Shown: positions 24,274-33,610, counted from the stretch's first letter. The stretch is 64,000 nt of DNA from Faecalibacterium prausnitzii (GCF_003287405.1 NZ_PRLD01000001.1:186001-250000), one strand, 5' to 3'. Made by a program: numbers and translations. The notes: generated by a model not told the origin, from the sequence alone.

Positions 24274-25338
24274 TTACAGACCGTAGACCAGGCAAGCAGA
24301 CAGCGGATAAGGAATCATCATGCCTGCATCGCGGCCCTCGCAGTTGATAACGATTTCCAGATTGCGATCCTGCGGCGCGTGCTGGAGGAAAGCCATGGGA
24401 ACCTCGTGGGACATCTTGTCCGGGTCTTTGGTATACAGCAGGCCGATGTTCTTGCCGGTGCTGTTATAGTCCTTGTTGCCCTTGGACAGTTCGCCGGCAA
24501 CTTCCCAGTTCTTAATCTGGGGAGTGTGATCCTTGATGTAGGACAGAACAGATTCGCCGGTGCCATCGATGCGGCGCAGGTTCAGGCTGGTGTACAGGTC
24601 GTTAGGCATGACCCAGCTGTCCGGGTGCTCCACATTCTGGGTCAGGGTGTCGATGTAGTTCAGGATGCCGGCAATGTCGGCCGCAATCTCGTCTGCGGTC
24701 TTGGATGCCCAGTCGGCCTTACCGGCTGCGCCGTTCTGCAGTGTATAGATGGGGATGTTATTGCCGGAGGACAGAACGCCGATGATTCCCGTCTTCTCGT
24801 CGCCGTGCCAAATCAGGTGATTCACCTTGACATCGTACACTCGGCGGGCCGCTTCAGCACGCGCAGAGTCCAGAGACTTCATAATACCCAGCACCGCATT
24901 GCGGCGGCAGGCACGCAGTTCCTGCACGTTGTAGCCGTAGCTGTCGCCGATGTTGACAATTTCCGCACGATGGGGAGTGCCCTTCACATCGACACGGGGC
25001 AGGTCGCTGGCGTAGTTGGCGATAACATCAGCAAAGCCAACCGGCTCATAGCTGTAGTATTCGATATACGCAGCTCCCTCATCGGTTTCGCTGGTCTGAG
25101 GGAAGATCTTCAGGCCGGACAGTTCCGGGAAGTCCTTATCGTACGCCTTGGTCTTGACATGCGCCAGCTGCTTGGCGAAGAAGATGCCTGCATTGTCGGC
25201 TCCATCCAGACGAATCTTCGTGCCGGGGAACGGGTTCTTATATGCCTGGTTAATCAGGGAGGCACACTTGCCGTTCAAGGCAAGGCGGTCTTCCTCGCTG
25301 TAACCGTTGGCGGGGTCGAAAGGATTGTACTTAGCCAT
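24274..25338 (-). CDS. major capsid protein (DUF2184 type)
   Basis: 354 aa. Contains EGAAYIEYYSYEPVGFADVI, WHGDEKTGIIGVLSS and DSWVMPNDLYTSLNLRRIDG, features of the DUF2184 capsid family with an HK97 fold. Preceded by decoration and protease genes. Confidence 0.88.
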   Translation of the reverse strand: MAKYNPFDPANGYSEEDRLALNGKCASLINQAYKNPFPGTKIRLDGADNAGIFFAKQLAHVKTKAYDKDFPELSGLKIFPQTSETDEGAAYIEYYSYEPVGFADVIANYASDLPRVDVKGTPHRAEIVNIGDSYGYNVQELRACRRNAVLGIMKSLDSARAEAARRVYDVKVNHLIWHGDEKTGIIGVLSSGNNIPIYTLQNGAAGKADWASKTADEIAADIAGILNYIDTLTQNVEHPDSWVMPNDLYTSLNLRRIDGTGESVLSYIKDHTPQIKNWEVAGELSKGNKDYNSTGKNIGLLYTKDPDKMSHEVPMAFLQHAPQDRNLEIVINCEGRDAGMMIPYPLSACLVYGL

Positions 25339-25349
25339 ATTGAACCTCC

Positions 25350-25838
25350 TTAGATCTGCTCTGCGAACTGGGCGGGTGCAATGCCGTTCTGGGCCGCACC
25401 GATGAAGCGGGCCTTAACTGCCAGATTGGTGCCCTTGGTCGGGGTGAACTTGCCTGCATCGTCGCCGGTAATCACAAGATAAACCGGCTGACCATAAGCA
25501 GGTTCCGCCTGATCGGCCAGCTGCACCCACATCTTGCCGGTCTGGCAGACATCCAGAATCTGGCCTTTGTGCAGGAGCACAGCACCATCATCGTCCATCT
25601 CCGTATTGGCGCTGTACATCACAACGCCCTCGAACTTCTCGGCGGTCGCGCCGGTTGCAGGAAGAGTGATGTCCTTGCCGGGCTCCGCACCCTGCACAAC
25701 GCCGCAGCCAAAGAACAGCTTGCCATCCTCTGCGCTGTTCCGGCGGGTGACTGCATCGTAATTCGCACGGTCATAAAGCAGGCCGGGCATACCGCGGCTA
25801 GGCTCGCCGTAGTTCATCTGTACTGCCATATTGCTCAT
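25350..25838 (-). CDS. capsid decoration/structural protein
   Basis: 162 aa. MNYGEPSRGMPGLLYD, GCGVVQGAEPGKDITLP and FEGVVMYSANTEMDDDGAVL are typical of the structural cement-like protein encoded before DUF2184 capsids. Confidence 0.75.
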   Translation of the reverse strand: MSNMAVQMNYGEPSRGMPGLLYDRANYDAVTRRNSAEDGKLFFGCGVVQGAEPGKDITLPATGATAEKFEGVVMYSANTEMDDDGAVLLHKGQILDVCQTGKMWVQLADQAEPAYGQPVYLVITGDDAGKFTPTKGTNLAVKARFIGAAQNGIAPAQFAEQI

Positions 25839-25841
25839 AGC

Positions 25842-27215
25842 TTAGTCCTCCTTCTCGCCAGCATGACGCTGGATCATACGATCGCGGGCCTCGTCAGGGT
25901 TGTTCTTCTTGCCCACATTGCGGACTGCCGCATTTGCGGAATCGGCATTGAACACCTGACGACGCTGGTCTGCCACAGTCTTGCGACCATTGATTTTACC
26001 CTTTGCGATATCAAAAGCCGCGTTGATGTAGGCTTTGCTCTTGCCATCCAGACGCATGCCCGGAATAACGGCATGAACGACCTTTTTCTTTGCCTGCATT
26101 ACCGGCATGGATTCCATGCCATCCAGATGCAGCTTATCGCCCAGCCGACACAGTTCCACACGCTGGCTGACCTGCGCGGCAATGGATGCGGCGCTGTCAT
26201 GGTTCAGCTGGTTGCTGGAATCGTCCGAGGTATCATCCTCATCTTCGGTAGGCTTGGTGTCGTCCTCTGCAGCATCAGCGCGGGCATTTGCGGCATCCAG
26301 CATAGACAGCAGGGTGTTGATGTCCGCCTTGGCCGGGCCATCTTCCATAGCATCACGGCGGGCGGTAATGTCTGCCAGCACGTCCGGCTTCGCAGGGTCG
26401 TCACCTTCGCCCTCGTCCTTGGTGGGCTTATCAGTGGTGTCACCAGCCGCCGGGTCGTTTTCATCGTCAGCGGTAGCACCGTTGGTGGCCGCGATATAGG
26501 CTTTGAGTGCTGCTTCAAGGCCTGCCGGGTCAAGGGCAGGAGCCGCCGCAGGAGCACTGGGAGTCTCGCCATCATCGGCAGTGGGCTTTGTGGTTTCCAC
26601 AGTAGTATCATCGTCCTGCGTGGGGTTGTTCATCTTCTCGTTCTCGTCCATAGGGGGTGTACCTCCATTGTTATCTTGGCTGTCCATGTTCAAGCGTGCA
26701 TCATCACCTGCGCGGGCGACAGCGACCAGCGCAAGGTGATTCACACGGATATTGGTCTGGATTGCATCATACGGCTCTCCATTCCATTCTCCGGGTTCCA
26801 TGATAAGATCCTGATAGTACCCGACAGACAGTTCCCGCAGACCCGATGCCTTTACGGCATCGGGATCATCAATTACGATTCTTGCTCGGACGGTTTCTCC
26901 GTCCTGCTGTCCGGGGGTCAGGATTGTTCCCACTCTCTCCCGGCGGGCATTGTCCTTGTCGATCACTCGCGCATCGTGGGTTATGATGATGGGCTTTCCC
27001 TCATAGCTTGCAAGGCTTTCCGGGTCAAACACATCTTCCGGTCTACGCAATTCTCGACGCTCCGAGCCATCTTCCAGCGTGTACTTAAAGATGCCCGTGC
27101 GGGTCAGAATGGGGTTATCATAAAAATATCCCTCGGCGCTGTAATGCTCATCGACAGGTACACTGTCGGTTCGCATTTCGCTCCGAAGGACTAGCGGCGG
27201 GGTATTCTGTTTCAT
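25842..27215 (-). CDS. prohead protease fused to scaffold (DUF2213)
   Basis: 457 aa. Residues 1-190 form a DUF2213 protease domain (PEDVFDPESLASYEGKPIII, GLRELSVGYYQDLIMEPGEW, VNHLALVAVARAGDDARLNM). A long acidic helical part follows (Asp/Glu/Thr-rich, residues 200-340), probably scaffold, then a basic C-terminal segment. It matures the capsid and is then removed. Confidence 0.85.
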   Translation of the reverse strand: MKQNTPPLVLRSEMRTDSVPVDEHYSAEGYFYDNPILTRTGIFKYTLEDGSERRELRRPEDVFDPESLASYEGKPIIITHDARVIDKDNARRERVGTILTPGQQDGETVRARIVIDDPDAVKASGLRELSVGYYQDLIMEPGEWNGEPYDAIQTNIRVNHLALVAVARAGDDARLNMDSQDNNGGTPPMDENEKMNNPTQDDDTTVETTKPTADDGETPSAPAAAPALDPAGLEAALKAYIAATNGATADDENDPAAGDTTDKPTKDEGEGDDPAKPDVLADITARRDAMEDGPAKADINTLLSMLDAANARADAAEDDTKPTEDEDDTSDDSSNQLNHDSAASIAAQVSQRVELCRLGDKLHLDGMESMPVMQAKKKVVHAVIPGMRLDGKSKAYINAAFDIAKGKINGRKTVADQRRQVFNADSANAAVRNVGKKNNPDEARDRMIQRHAGEKED

Positions 27216-28138
27216 TGTTTTTTCTCCTTAAAGGCTACAGAATTCAGCCTATCGAAGTTAAAGACAGGTTTTGCAACACAGCGGCACTGGTAGTCCTCTC
27301 CGGGATTGCAATGCCGCCCGCTGTACACTTTGCCGTGCTTTGTCATGTACCACATGGCCGGCGGGTCATCATAGCGGAATTTCTGACCGTTAAGTTCACG
27401 GTGGCATTCACGCACACGTTCATCGCCTGATGAACTCCAGATATATTCCTCTACCCCAGCGGATTCCTGCCTTGTACGGGTCAGATTCGCGCTCAGAGTG
27501 CCCACTTGGTCACGCGCAAGAAGATTTGCTTTCGACTTTGTCACATCAAACCGGCGTTGAATTTCATTGGAAATCGCCGCCGGGGTGCGGCCTTTTGCAA
27601 AACCCTCAATAATGACGTTCTCCATATCATCGAAGCAGTCGCTTTCAATGCTGGTAATGAAGCTGATATTTTGCTCAACCCATCTTTTAAGCATCAGGTC
27701 ATATCTTTCGCCGAGAAAGAAATCATCATGGATATCCACTCCCAGCGTGGCGCGCACGCTGCGCTGCCATTCTTTAAGTTGCCGCCGGTCGGTGTAGTCA
27801 GCGCACCGGCGAACATCCCGTTCCAACGGATCGGTTTTCAGCCGCCGACTGAGCCGGTCACGCATAATGCGGAACCTGTTCTGGATGCGGCGAACCATGT
27901 CGCTGTATCCATCATGTCTGATGCTGTCGGAGCCGGTTTTTTGTTCTTCCGCAACGATAGCAAGGATTTCAGGCATAGATTCTCGCACAACCTTCTGCAG
28001 TTCTTTCAACCGCCGATTTTCAATTGCGCGCATCTTGCTTTCTGCCCACTGCGGATACTCCGGCTCGATCTTTGATTTTTTCGTCATTGAAGAGCGCCCG
28101 GTCATGCCAGGCCCATTATTCTTCACAGGCATATCCAC
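27212..28138 (-). CDS. MuF-like minor head protein
   Basis: 308 aa. The C-terminal Mu F domain has EEYIWSSSGDERVRECHREL and HCNPGEDYQCRCVAKPVFNF, the standard signature. It is injected or placed at the portal vertex in related phages. Here it carries no toxin extension; the toxin-like domain is on the portal instead. Confidence 0.85.
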   Translation of the reverse strand: MDMPVKNNGPGMTGRSSMTKKSKIEPEYPQWAESKMRAIENRRLKELQKVVRESMPEILAIVAEEQKTGSDSIRHDGYSDMVRRIQNRFRIMRDRLSRRLKTDPLERDVRRCADYTDRRQLKEWQRSVRATLGVDIHDDFFLGERYDLMLKRWVEQNISFITSIESDCFDDMENVIIEGFAKGRTPAAISNEIQRRFDVTKSKANLLARDQVGTLSANLTRTRQESAGVEEYIWSSSGDERVRECHRELNGQKFRYDDPPAMWYMTKHGKVYSGRHCNPGEDYQCRCVAKPVFNFDRLNSVAFKEKKQ

Positions 28139-28181
28139 CTCTTTATCTTTCTGGGAACCATCTTCCCTTTGCAGGCATCAA

Positions 28182-28217
28182 AAAGACCCTGCATCTCCAC
28201 CTTGATGCAGGGTCTTT
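28182..28217 (-). terminator. terminator downstream of the tRNA genes
   Basis: AAAGACCCTGCATC pairs perfectly with GATGCAGGGTCTTT (14 bp), followed on the minus strand by TTTTTG. It separates the tRNA block from the MuF gene. Confidence 0.8.
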
Positions 28218-28417
28218 GTTCTTATGGCATGCAGCACTTGAATTTTGACCTTTTGCTTACAGCGCGCATCCGTCCAAGCGCGAAGCGGAAGGAACGCGGT
28301 TTATGGCTCCGCGCTGGCTCTGTCATGGAGCAGGCCAGAACACTTCGCAGCGGTCTGTTGGGAGCAAGGTCAGTGCCCCCTCATGCCATCGAGGTGCCGA
28401 TTACGGTGTACGGCGGG
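28218..28417. other. 200-bp non-coding stretch between terminator and tRNA-Thr
   Basis: No gene, tRNA or clear hairpin was recognised. It may carry the promoter for the MuF-capsid transcript only if that promoter lies upstream of the terminator, which would be unusual. Mixed composition, richer in GC than the terminators around it. Confidence 0.35.
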
Positions 28418-28494
28418 TGGTGCTGGGGGTGGGGATCGAACCCACAGCCTGACGTTTACAAGTCGCCTGCTCTATCCTATTGAGCTACACCAGC
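28418..28494 (-). tRNA. tRNA-Thr(TGT)
   Basis: A 77-nt cloverleaf with encoded CCA. Acceptor GCTGGTG pairs with CCCCAGC (one mismatch), D-stem GCTC/GAGC, T-arm GTGGG TTCGATC CCCAC, anticodon loop CTTGTAA. The anticodon reads ACA. One A-A mismatch is at the base of the anticodon loop. Confidence 0.9.
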
Positions 28495-28501
28495 ATAAAA
28501 G

Positions 28502-28574
28502 TCGAGGGTACCGGGCTCGAACCGGCGGTCTGGGAGTCAAAGGCCCATGCCTTATCCAACTTGGCCAACCCTCG
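28502..28574 (-). tRNA. tRNA-Gln(TTG)
   Basis: A 73-nt cloverleaf without encoded CCA. Acceptor CGAGGGT pairs with ACCCTCG; anticodon loop CTTTGAC gives TTG, reading CAA; T-arm GCCGG TTCGAGC CCGGT. Confidence 0.85.
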
Positions 28575-28577
28575 ATA

Positions 28578-28653
28578 TGGAGCAGTCAACGGGGCTTGAA
28601 CCCGCGGCATCCTGCTTGGAGGGCAAGCGCTCTACCAACTGAGCTATGACTGC
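28578..28653 (-). tRNA. tRNA-Gly(TCC)
   Basis: A 76-nt cloverleaf with encoded CCA. Acceptor GCAGTCA/TGACTGC, anticodon stem CTTGC/GCAGG, loop CCTCCAA, T-arm GCGGG TTCAAGC CCCGT. The anticodon is TCC. Position 33 is C instead of the near-universal U. Confidence 0.85.
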
Positions 28654-28661
28654 AAACAAAA

Positions 28662-28705
28662 AGAGCCTTTGCGAGGGACGCTTTCACGTCACCTGCAAAG
28701 GCTCT
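28662..28705 (-). terminator. terminator between CPCC gene and tRNAs
   Basis: AGAGCCTTTGC pairs perfectly with GCAAAGGCTCT (11 bp) and is followed on the minus strand by TTTTGTTTG. It ends the packaging/portal transcript before the tRNA genes. Confidence 0.8.
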
Positions 28706-28718
28706 CAATGCCAATATT

Positions 28719-28916
28719 TTAGTCAAACACCTTTTTGCCTTCGGCAAACTTCTTTTTAGCTTCGTTCAAGCTGATGCGGTTATAACCGCCGCGATAATCA
28801 GGATCCGCTCTCTGTACGCCATCATTCACCCAGCCGCACACAGGGCATTCCTCAAAATCGTTGTCTTCATCAAAGCTATGCTGCCCACATACCGGGCAGA
28901 TGATTTTCTCAGTCAT
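28719..28916 (-). CDS. CPCC-type cysteine-rich protein
   Basis: 65 aa from ATG 28916. Two CxxC pairs (CPVCGQHSF, ECPVCGWVND) followed by DPDYRGGYNRISLNEAKKKF, the full signature of the CPCC family; a single zinc site is likely. The start overlaps the portal-toxin stop. Family members often sit beside toxins, so an immunity role for the toxin domain upstream is possible. Confidence 0.75.
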   Translation of the reverse strand: MTEKIICPVCGQHSFDEDNDFEECPVCGWVNDGVQRADPDYRGGYNRISLNEAKKKFAEGKKVFD

Positions 28917-31281
28917 CTTCGATTCCTTCCAATTCAAGCTGACGTTTATAGTAATCTTCCCCATCGTCAGGCTTGAACATCGTCCTTACACCCTTCTCTG
29001 GGGAACCTTTTGCAAAGTCATTTTTCTTCGTGTCATACCGGCACACAAGGCCCTCTTTTGTCTTGTAGCCTTTTATGCCGTTTCCGCACGAGCTTTCCAA
29101 AAGTTGAACCGCCCGTTTTTCGTACTGTTCCTTTGTCGTAATGCCATCGGGAGCGTACTCAGCGGCGTGGGTTCTGCCATTCTGCCAGTGGTTGTTCAGC
29201 TTCTGCTTGTTGTGGAATCCTTTCACCTTGAAAGTGTTCGCGCCTTTTGCCGAAACTGCGTTAGAATTTATTTTAGCATGACTTCGAGAATCATTCAAGT
29301 CTTTTGATGAATTTTCCTTGCTCGATGCATCTTTTGATGATGTAGAGCCGCCAGAATTGGAGAACTTTCCATCTTCATCGCGGTTGTGCTTGCTCTCGTC
29401 AAAATCATCCAACGTAATGCCCAGCTGGTCAAGGTACTCTTTCACGCTTCTGAGAAACGGTTCAAACACCAGACCACCGGGCACGTCCTGTTTCAAAATC
29501 TGTTCAGGGGGCATCCATGTTGCCGTGAACATCTCCTTTTGGTCGCACCGAGGAACGCCATCGAAGCCATTGACGAGATAGATCTGAACGGGAAGCACCT
29601 CATCCGGCTTGCCCTTGCAGTTACCGAGATAGGTAATGTCCCCTACGTCAATATTGAACTCTTCCTTTGCTTCCCGGCGGAATGCCATACTCGGCGTTTC
29701 CCCGGGTTCAATATGACCGCCGGGGCCGCACCAGCCTTGCCCATCGGAGCGTTGGCCGCAGAGGATTTTCCCATCATTCAGAACGAAGCCGGCAACGTAA
29801 CCGCAGTCACCTTCATCCGTGACGATGTTCTTTTTATACCGGTCAAAATCTCCAGTAGTGAAAATCTTATTCTGAGGATTCCCAGCTGCAGCCATCCCCC
29901 AATCCTGATTGACATCCACTTCCGTGATGATGTTTTCAGGGTCAAACTGTTCATCTTGTGCCAGAGACCGGCGAACCTCGTCGGTTTCCAAGATGCCAGC
30001 AGTAACGTATGTGGAAGCCGTCTGTGCTCTGGTAAGTTGGGCTGCAGCATTCGCCTGATCCTGCGTAGCCTTTTCATCGTCAGACAAGCTCCAAGCGCTC
30101 TTGTAGGTAATGGTATACTCTGGCACCTCATTGATTTCACCGTTCCACGCCATTCCGCGCAGAATCAGTTCGACCAGCGTGCGGGTGTTGTCCCGGAGGT
30201 CACCGGACTGGATGCCGGACACGGCCTCCTTATAGTTTTCCATATCCCCTTCACCCGTGGCATTTTCGCCAGCCGGGGAGCGTCCAAAGAGCCTTGTCTG
30301 CGGAATATGGCTCACAGCGGACAGCATAGCACAGGCATTGTCCAGAATGTCCTTGACTCCCGCCACGGACAGGGATTGAATGCCAACGTCCTCGCCATCT
30401 GCATCAATGAAGACCATGTTCAACAGATTACGAGCAAGGTCAAGCATTTCCATACGCTGAAGAACCGTATCGTCACCGTCTACCGTAGACAGGACGTTTG
30501 CGAGGTTCTTCATTTTGTATGTCACCATTGACAGCCGTTCCAGCAGGCGAATGGAGTAGCCCGGACCGATGCAGGCATTGCGAAGTTCTTCGCGGATGTG
30601 CATATACTCCGGGATGCCCCATGTGCGGTAGAGATTTGACATCGTGGAGCCTTCGGGGATTTCTCCGTTGTGAAACACTAAGCATCGCGAGGAATGCACT
30701 ACATAGCTGCCGTACACGCTGTTTATCTGATAAAACTCCGGGATGCCAGTTCCGCCCTTGCGATAATCTTCATCTGCCGGATTGTTTTCGTAGCCGTTGA
30801 TCCACAGCGGAAATACCTCATTCCGTCCGTAAACCAGCAGTTCTTCCACGCCATGAACATCCCGCCAGTTCAGCGGATCCTGAAGAAGTCTACCATCATC
30901 CACCAGCATAACAACAGCAGAGCCGCCAAACAGCCGTGCCCATTTTAACGCTTTCGCGAGTTTGCTTTGGTAATGGATGGTCTGCAGATGGTCGTCAAGA
31001 CGCTTCTGCAAATCCTTATCCTTGATGCCAAGGTCGATACCGTTCTTGGTGGCATCGTCTGCCGGGGCATCAATGATGGTCGAGAATAGCCCGTTTCCTG
31101 CATAAAGGTCGGCCAATTCCGCATCCGTCACAGCTGCACCGGTTGCCCACTGGTAATACTCAGTGCTGTCGTGCTGGGTGCCATACTTGTTCAGAACGTT
31201 GTAATAGCCGTCGAGGCGAAGCTGCGTTTTGATTTTTCCGGGGATAACTCTTTTCACCTTTTTCTCCTTTCCGGCTATCAT
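28909..31281 (-). CDS. portal protein fused to Nudix hydrolase and nuclease-toxin-like domain
   Basis: 790 aa. Residues 1-470 are a DUF1073-type portal (NGLFSTIIDAPADDATKNGI, SHIPQTRLFGRSPAGENATG). Residues 500-630 form a Nudix domain with a full Nudix box (GHIEPGETPSMAFRREAKEE). After a linker (SKHNRDEDGKFSNSGGST) the last 110 residues (NNHWQNGRTHAAEY, GYKTKEGLVCRYDTKKNDFA, TMFKPDDGEDYY) resemble the phage barnase/EndoU/colicin/RelE-like nuclease domains of MuF-type toxins. Portals usually have ~450 residues, so the extra 320 are an addition. The extra domains may be carried into the host with the DNA. Confidence 0.8.
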   Translation of the reverse strand: MIAGKEKKVKRVIPGKIKTQLRLDGYYNVLNKYGTQHDSTEYYQWATGAAVTDAELADLYAGNGLFSTIIDAPADDATKNGIDLGIKDKDLQKRLDDHLQTIHYQSKLAKALKWARLFGGSAVVMLVDDGRLLQDPLNWRDVHGVEELLVYGRNEVFPLWINGYENNPADEDYRKGGTGIPEFYQINSVYGSYVVHSSRCLVFHNGEIPEGSTMSNLYRTWGIPEYMHIREELRNACIGPGYSIRLLERLSMVTYKMKNLANVLSTVDGDDTVLQRMEMLDLARNLLNMVFIDADGEDVGIQSLSVAGVKDILDNACAMLSAVSHIPQTRLFGRSPAGENATGEGDMENYKEAVSGIQSGDLRDNTRTLVELILRGMAWNGEINEVPEYTITYKSAWSLSDDEKATQDQANAAAQLTRAQTASTYVTAGILETDEVRRSLAQDEQFDPENIITEVDVNQDWGMAAAGNPQNKIFTTGDFDRYKKNIVTDEGDCGYVAGFVLNDGKILCGQRSDGQGWCGPGGHIEPGETPSMAFRREAKEEFNIDVGDITYLGNCKGKPDEVLPVQIYLVNGFDGVPRCDQKEMFTATWMPPEQILKQDVPGGLVFEPFLRSVKEYLDQLGITLDDFDESKHNRDEDGKFSNSGGSTSSKDASSKENSSKDLNDSRSHAKINSNAVSAKGANTFKVKGFHNKQKLNNHWQNGRTHAAEYAPDGITTKEQYEKRAVQLLESSCGNGIKGYKTKEGLVCRYDTKKNDFAKGSPEKGVRTMFKPDDGEDYYKRQLELEGIEDD

Positions 31282-32675
31282 ATCAGACTGCGTACATCAA
31301 AGATGCCTCCCTCGTATAGCGCAAGGGCTACCGCATCAGCGCGGTCAGGGCTGGTCAGGCCACGCTTCTTCAAGGCATCCTTGCTTTCAAGTTTCAACTT
31401 TGCAGGAGCGCCGCTAAAGATATATTTACGGGTGGTAAGCTGCCCTATCAGGGTTGAATCATTTGGGATGTGCAGGGTGCCCGCCGTGGCCATATCCCGT
31501 AGGACCGCCCACATCCACGTTGCGATATCTGCATAGCGCCCGGCGGCTTCCTTGTCCGGCACAGCGCTGGAGAAGTTTACCGGCACGACCATCAGCCTGG
31601 TTAGCTTCTGCCGAATCTTTTCTCGGTTGAGTATGTCGGTCACGCCTCCACCAACGCCGGTATCATCAATGACCGCATAAATAAGACCGCGGTACTGCGG
31701 ATACGCTGCACGCAGGGTTTTATATATCGCAATGATATCGTCTGCCGTAGCGTACAGGTCTTGACCATGGCGTGTGACCAGCTTTTGGATATCTCCATCA
31801 ATGTTCTGTGCAATGGCCGTATCATCGTTGCCAAAGCGGGCAACGTCACACCCGATGGCGATCCTGACTGGAGTACAATGTTCCAGAGGTTCAGTATTGA
31901 CAGCCTTTGTGGCGAGTGCCATCGGAATAAAGACATCGTCCTCATTCTCCGGGAACTCTCCGTCAACACGGACACGGACTACATTGCTGTTCTTGCCGAA
32001 CTTCCGCTCCAAGTCAGCGATATTCTGCTTATTCGTGCGGGGGCTGTCCCTGCTGGACACCTTCATGCAGTAGTAGGACTGGGCGTCCACGGTATGCGAA
32101 TCGTGGAATGTGCCAGTGTTCTGCGTTGGGTTTCCGCACATCAGCAAACGGTTGTTATCGCCGGAAAGCGTACCCTGTATAGCCTCCATGATGGGGTCAG
32201 CAACACCAGATGCCTCGTCCACCACGAAAAGCATATTATCTTCGTGGAAGCCCTGCATATTCTCCGGCTTGGTGGCTGTGCGAGCCACGGCGAACCAGCG
32301 TTTCTCATGTCCTCTCATGTAAACACGAGTCTTTGTCCACACAAGCATAGCCTGCAAGACAGGGCTGCGTTCCTGCCACTTGGCAATTTCAGCCCAGAGG
32401 ACATCGTTTAACTGCTGGCGGGTCGGAGCCGTGCACACCACGCGCGGATACGGGAAACAGGACAGAAACCAAAGGACTAGGTTTGCTTCAAAGGCAGTCT
32501 TGCCAACGCCCTGTCCTGAGCGAATCGAAACCTTGCGGTGTTGTGCAATAGCTGTGGCGGCTTCTTTCTGCCACGGATCAGGCTTGAAGCCAGTGACCTC
32601 TTTGAAGAATAAGCAAGGGTCTTTACGGTACAGCGGGATCCGCTTGGCAAAGACTTCACGTTGTCTCAGTGCCAT
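31278..32675 (-). CDS. terminase large subunit
   Basis: 465 aa from ATG 32675 (GGAGG nine bases upstream). ATPase: Walker A SGQGVGKT, Walker B MLFVVDEAS, motif III LLMCGNPTQNTG. The nuclease part has IGCDVARFGNDDTAI and VIDDTGVGGGVTDIL. Drives DNA packaging; overlaps the portal by four bases. Confidence 0.92.
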   Translation of the reverse strand: MALRQREVFAKRIPLYRKDPCLFFKEVTGFKPDPWQKEAATAIAQHRKVSIRSGQGVGKTAFEANLVLWFLSCFPYPRVVCTAPTRQQLNDVLWAEIAKWQERSPVLQAMLVWTKTRVYMRGHEKRWFAVARTATKPENMQGFHEDNMLFVVDEASGVADPIMEAIQGTLSGDNNRLLMCGNPTQNTGTFHDSHTVDAQSYYCMKVSSRDSPRTNKQNIADLERKFGKNSNVVRVRVDGEFPENEDDVFIPMALATKAVNTEPLEHCTPVRIAIGCDVARFGNDDTAIAQNIDGDIQKLVTRHGQDLYATADDIIAIYKTLRAAYPQYRGLIYAVIDDTGVGGGVTDILNREKIRQKLTRLMVVPVNFSSAVPDKEAAGRYADIATWMWAVLRDMATAGTLHIPNDSTLIGQLTTRKYIFSGAPAKLKLESKDALKKRGLTSPDRADAVALALYEGGIFDVRSLI

Positions 32676-33498
32676 CGTTCGCATCCTCCGCTTCCGTGTC
32701 TGCCGCCTCGACCGCCGCAACCCAATCGTCTACCAGCTCATTCTTGCCGCTGTTGCTCATTCTGCGCAGGTCGGCAAGCTGTTGTATCACCTTGGACTTC
32801 TGGCGCTGTACATCGGTCAATAGCCGCTCTAAGCGTTCCACGATAAGGTAGCTTGATTCGATGGTGGTTGATGTTTCCACGGTGGTGCCGGGGAGCCTTT
32901 CTTCCCGATCGACTTTAGCATCTATCCGCTCAATGTAAACCTCCTTGTCGCGGGCTTCTTTTTCCTTATCCTCGTCCAAGCGAGTAAACGATCTGCCAGA
33001 CTTGGAGGTATGCACCGACTGAATGTGCTGTTTTTTCTCTTGAACAGCGGAAATGCGTTGAAGTAGAAAAGCCTCCCGGGCGGTCAGCAGTTGGAGTTCC
33101 TGTATCAACAGGTCTTCTGCATCAACATCCTTCGTGCAGTCCTGAATGGCTTTTTGGTTTTCCTCTGAAAAAGAGCCAAACATCACCGCAGACCAGCCAC
33201 CGTGTTTCAAGGCATTCTGGTTACCCGGCGGCGCGCCTCCATGGTTGCCAACTGCATTGACATTACCAAGCGGTGCGCCCGACTTTGGCTTGCCATCCTG
33301 CGGGGCTTTCTGGGTGCACTTGGAAGATGCACCCTTGGGGTGCGGCGGGGTGCGTTTCTTGGGTGCACCCTTTTGTGCATCCCAATAGCGCTTCTTCCAC
33401 GATTTCACAGTGTTCAGCGATATGCCCAGCTTCTTTGCGATTTCGGTGCATCCCATCCCTTTCTTATAAAGGGTGAACGCCTTATCTCGCGTTTCCAT
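32656..33498 (-). CDS. terminase small subunit
   Basis: 280 aa. The N-terminal HTH (KGMGCTEIAKKLGISLNTVK) is followed by a Lys/Pro/Gly-rich stretch with APLGNVNAVGNHGGAPPGNQ, the hallmark of PBSX-like small terminases, and a C-terminal coiled coil. Recognises the packaging site. Confidence 0.88.
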   Translation of the reverse strand: METRDKAFTLYKKGMGCTEIAKKLGISLNTVKSWKKRYWDAQKGAPKKRTPPHPKGASSKCTQKAPQDGKPKSGAPLGNVNAVGNHGGAPPGNQNALKHGGWSAVMFGSFSEENQKAIQDCTKDVDAEDLLIQELQLLTAREAFLLQRISAVQEKKQHIQSVHTSKSGRSFTRLDEDKEKEARDKEVYIERIDAKVDREERLPGTTVETSTTIESSYLIVERLERLLTDVQRQKSKVIQQLADLRRMSNSGKNELVDDWVAAVEAADTEAEDANDGTETT

Positions 33499-33573
33499 CT
33501 ACATCGCCACCACTATCCTTCTTCATTTTCTGTCCCGGTATCTGCCCGGGCTGTTGTGTTGTTCCAAAGAAAA

Positions 33574-33601
33574 AGCGCCGGCCCTTTGCAGAGCCAGCGC
33601 C
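33574..33601 (-). terminator. terminator between DNA-modification block and terminase
   Basis: GCGCCGGC pairs with GCCAGCGC (one G-T) and is followed on the minus strand by TTTTT. It separates transcripts at the TerS boundary. Confidence 0.7.
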
Positions 33602-33610
33602 GCGCCCCTC

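Noticed and set aside
25569-27194. A 541-aa plus-strand frame opposite the prohead protease
   Set aside because: Shadow of the real gene; the Val/Ile/Cys-rich sequence is typical of an antisense translation.
28245-28649. Plus-strand frame across the tRNA genes
   Set aside because: The region folds into three tRNAs on the minus strand.
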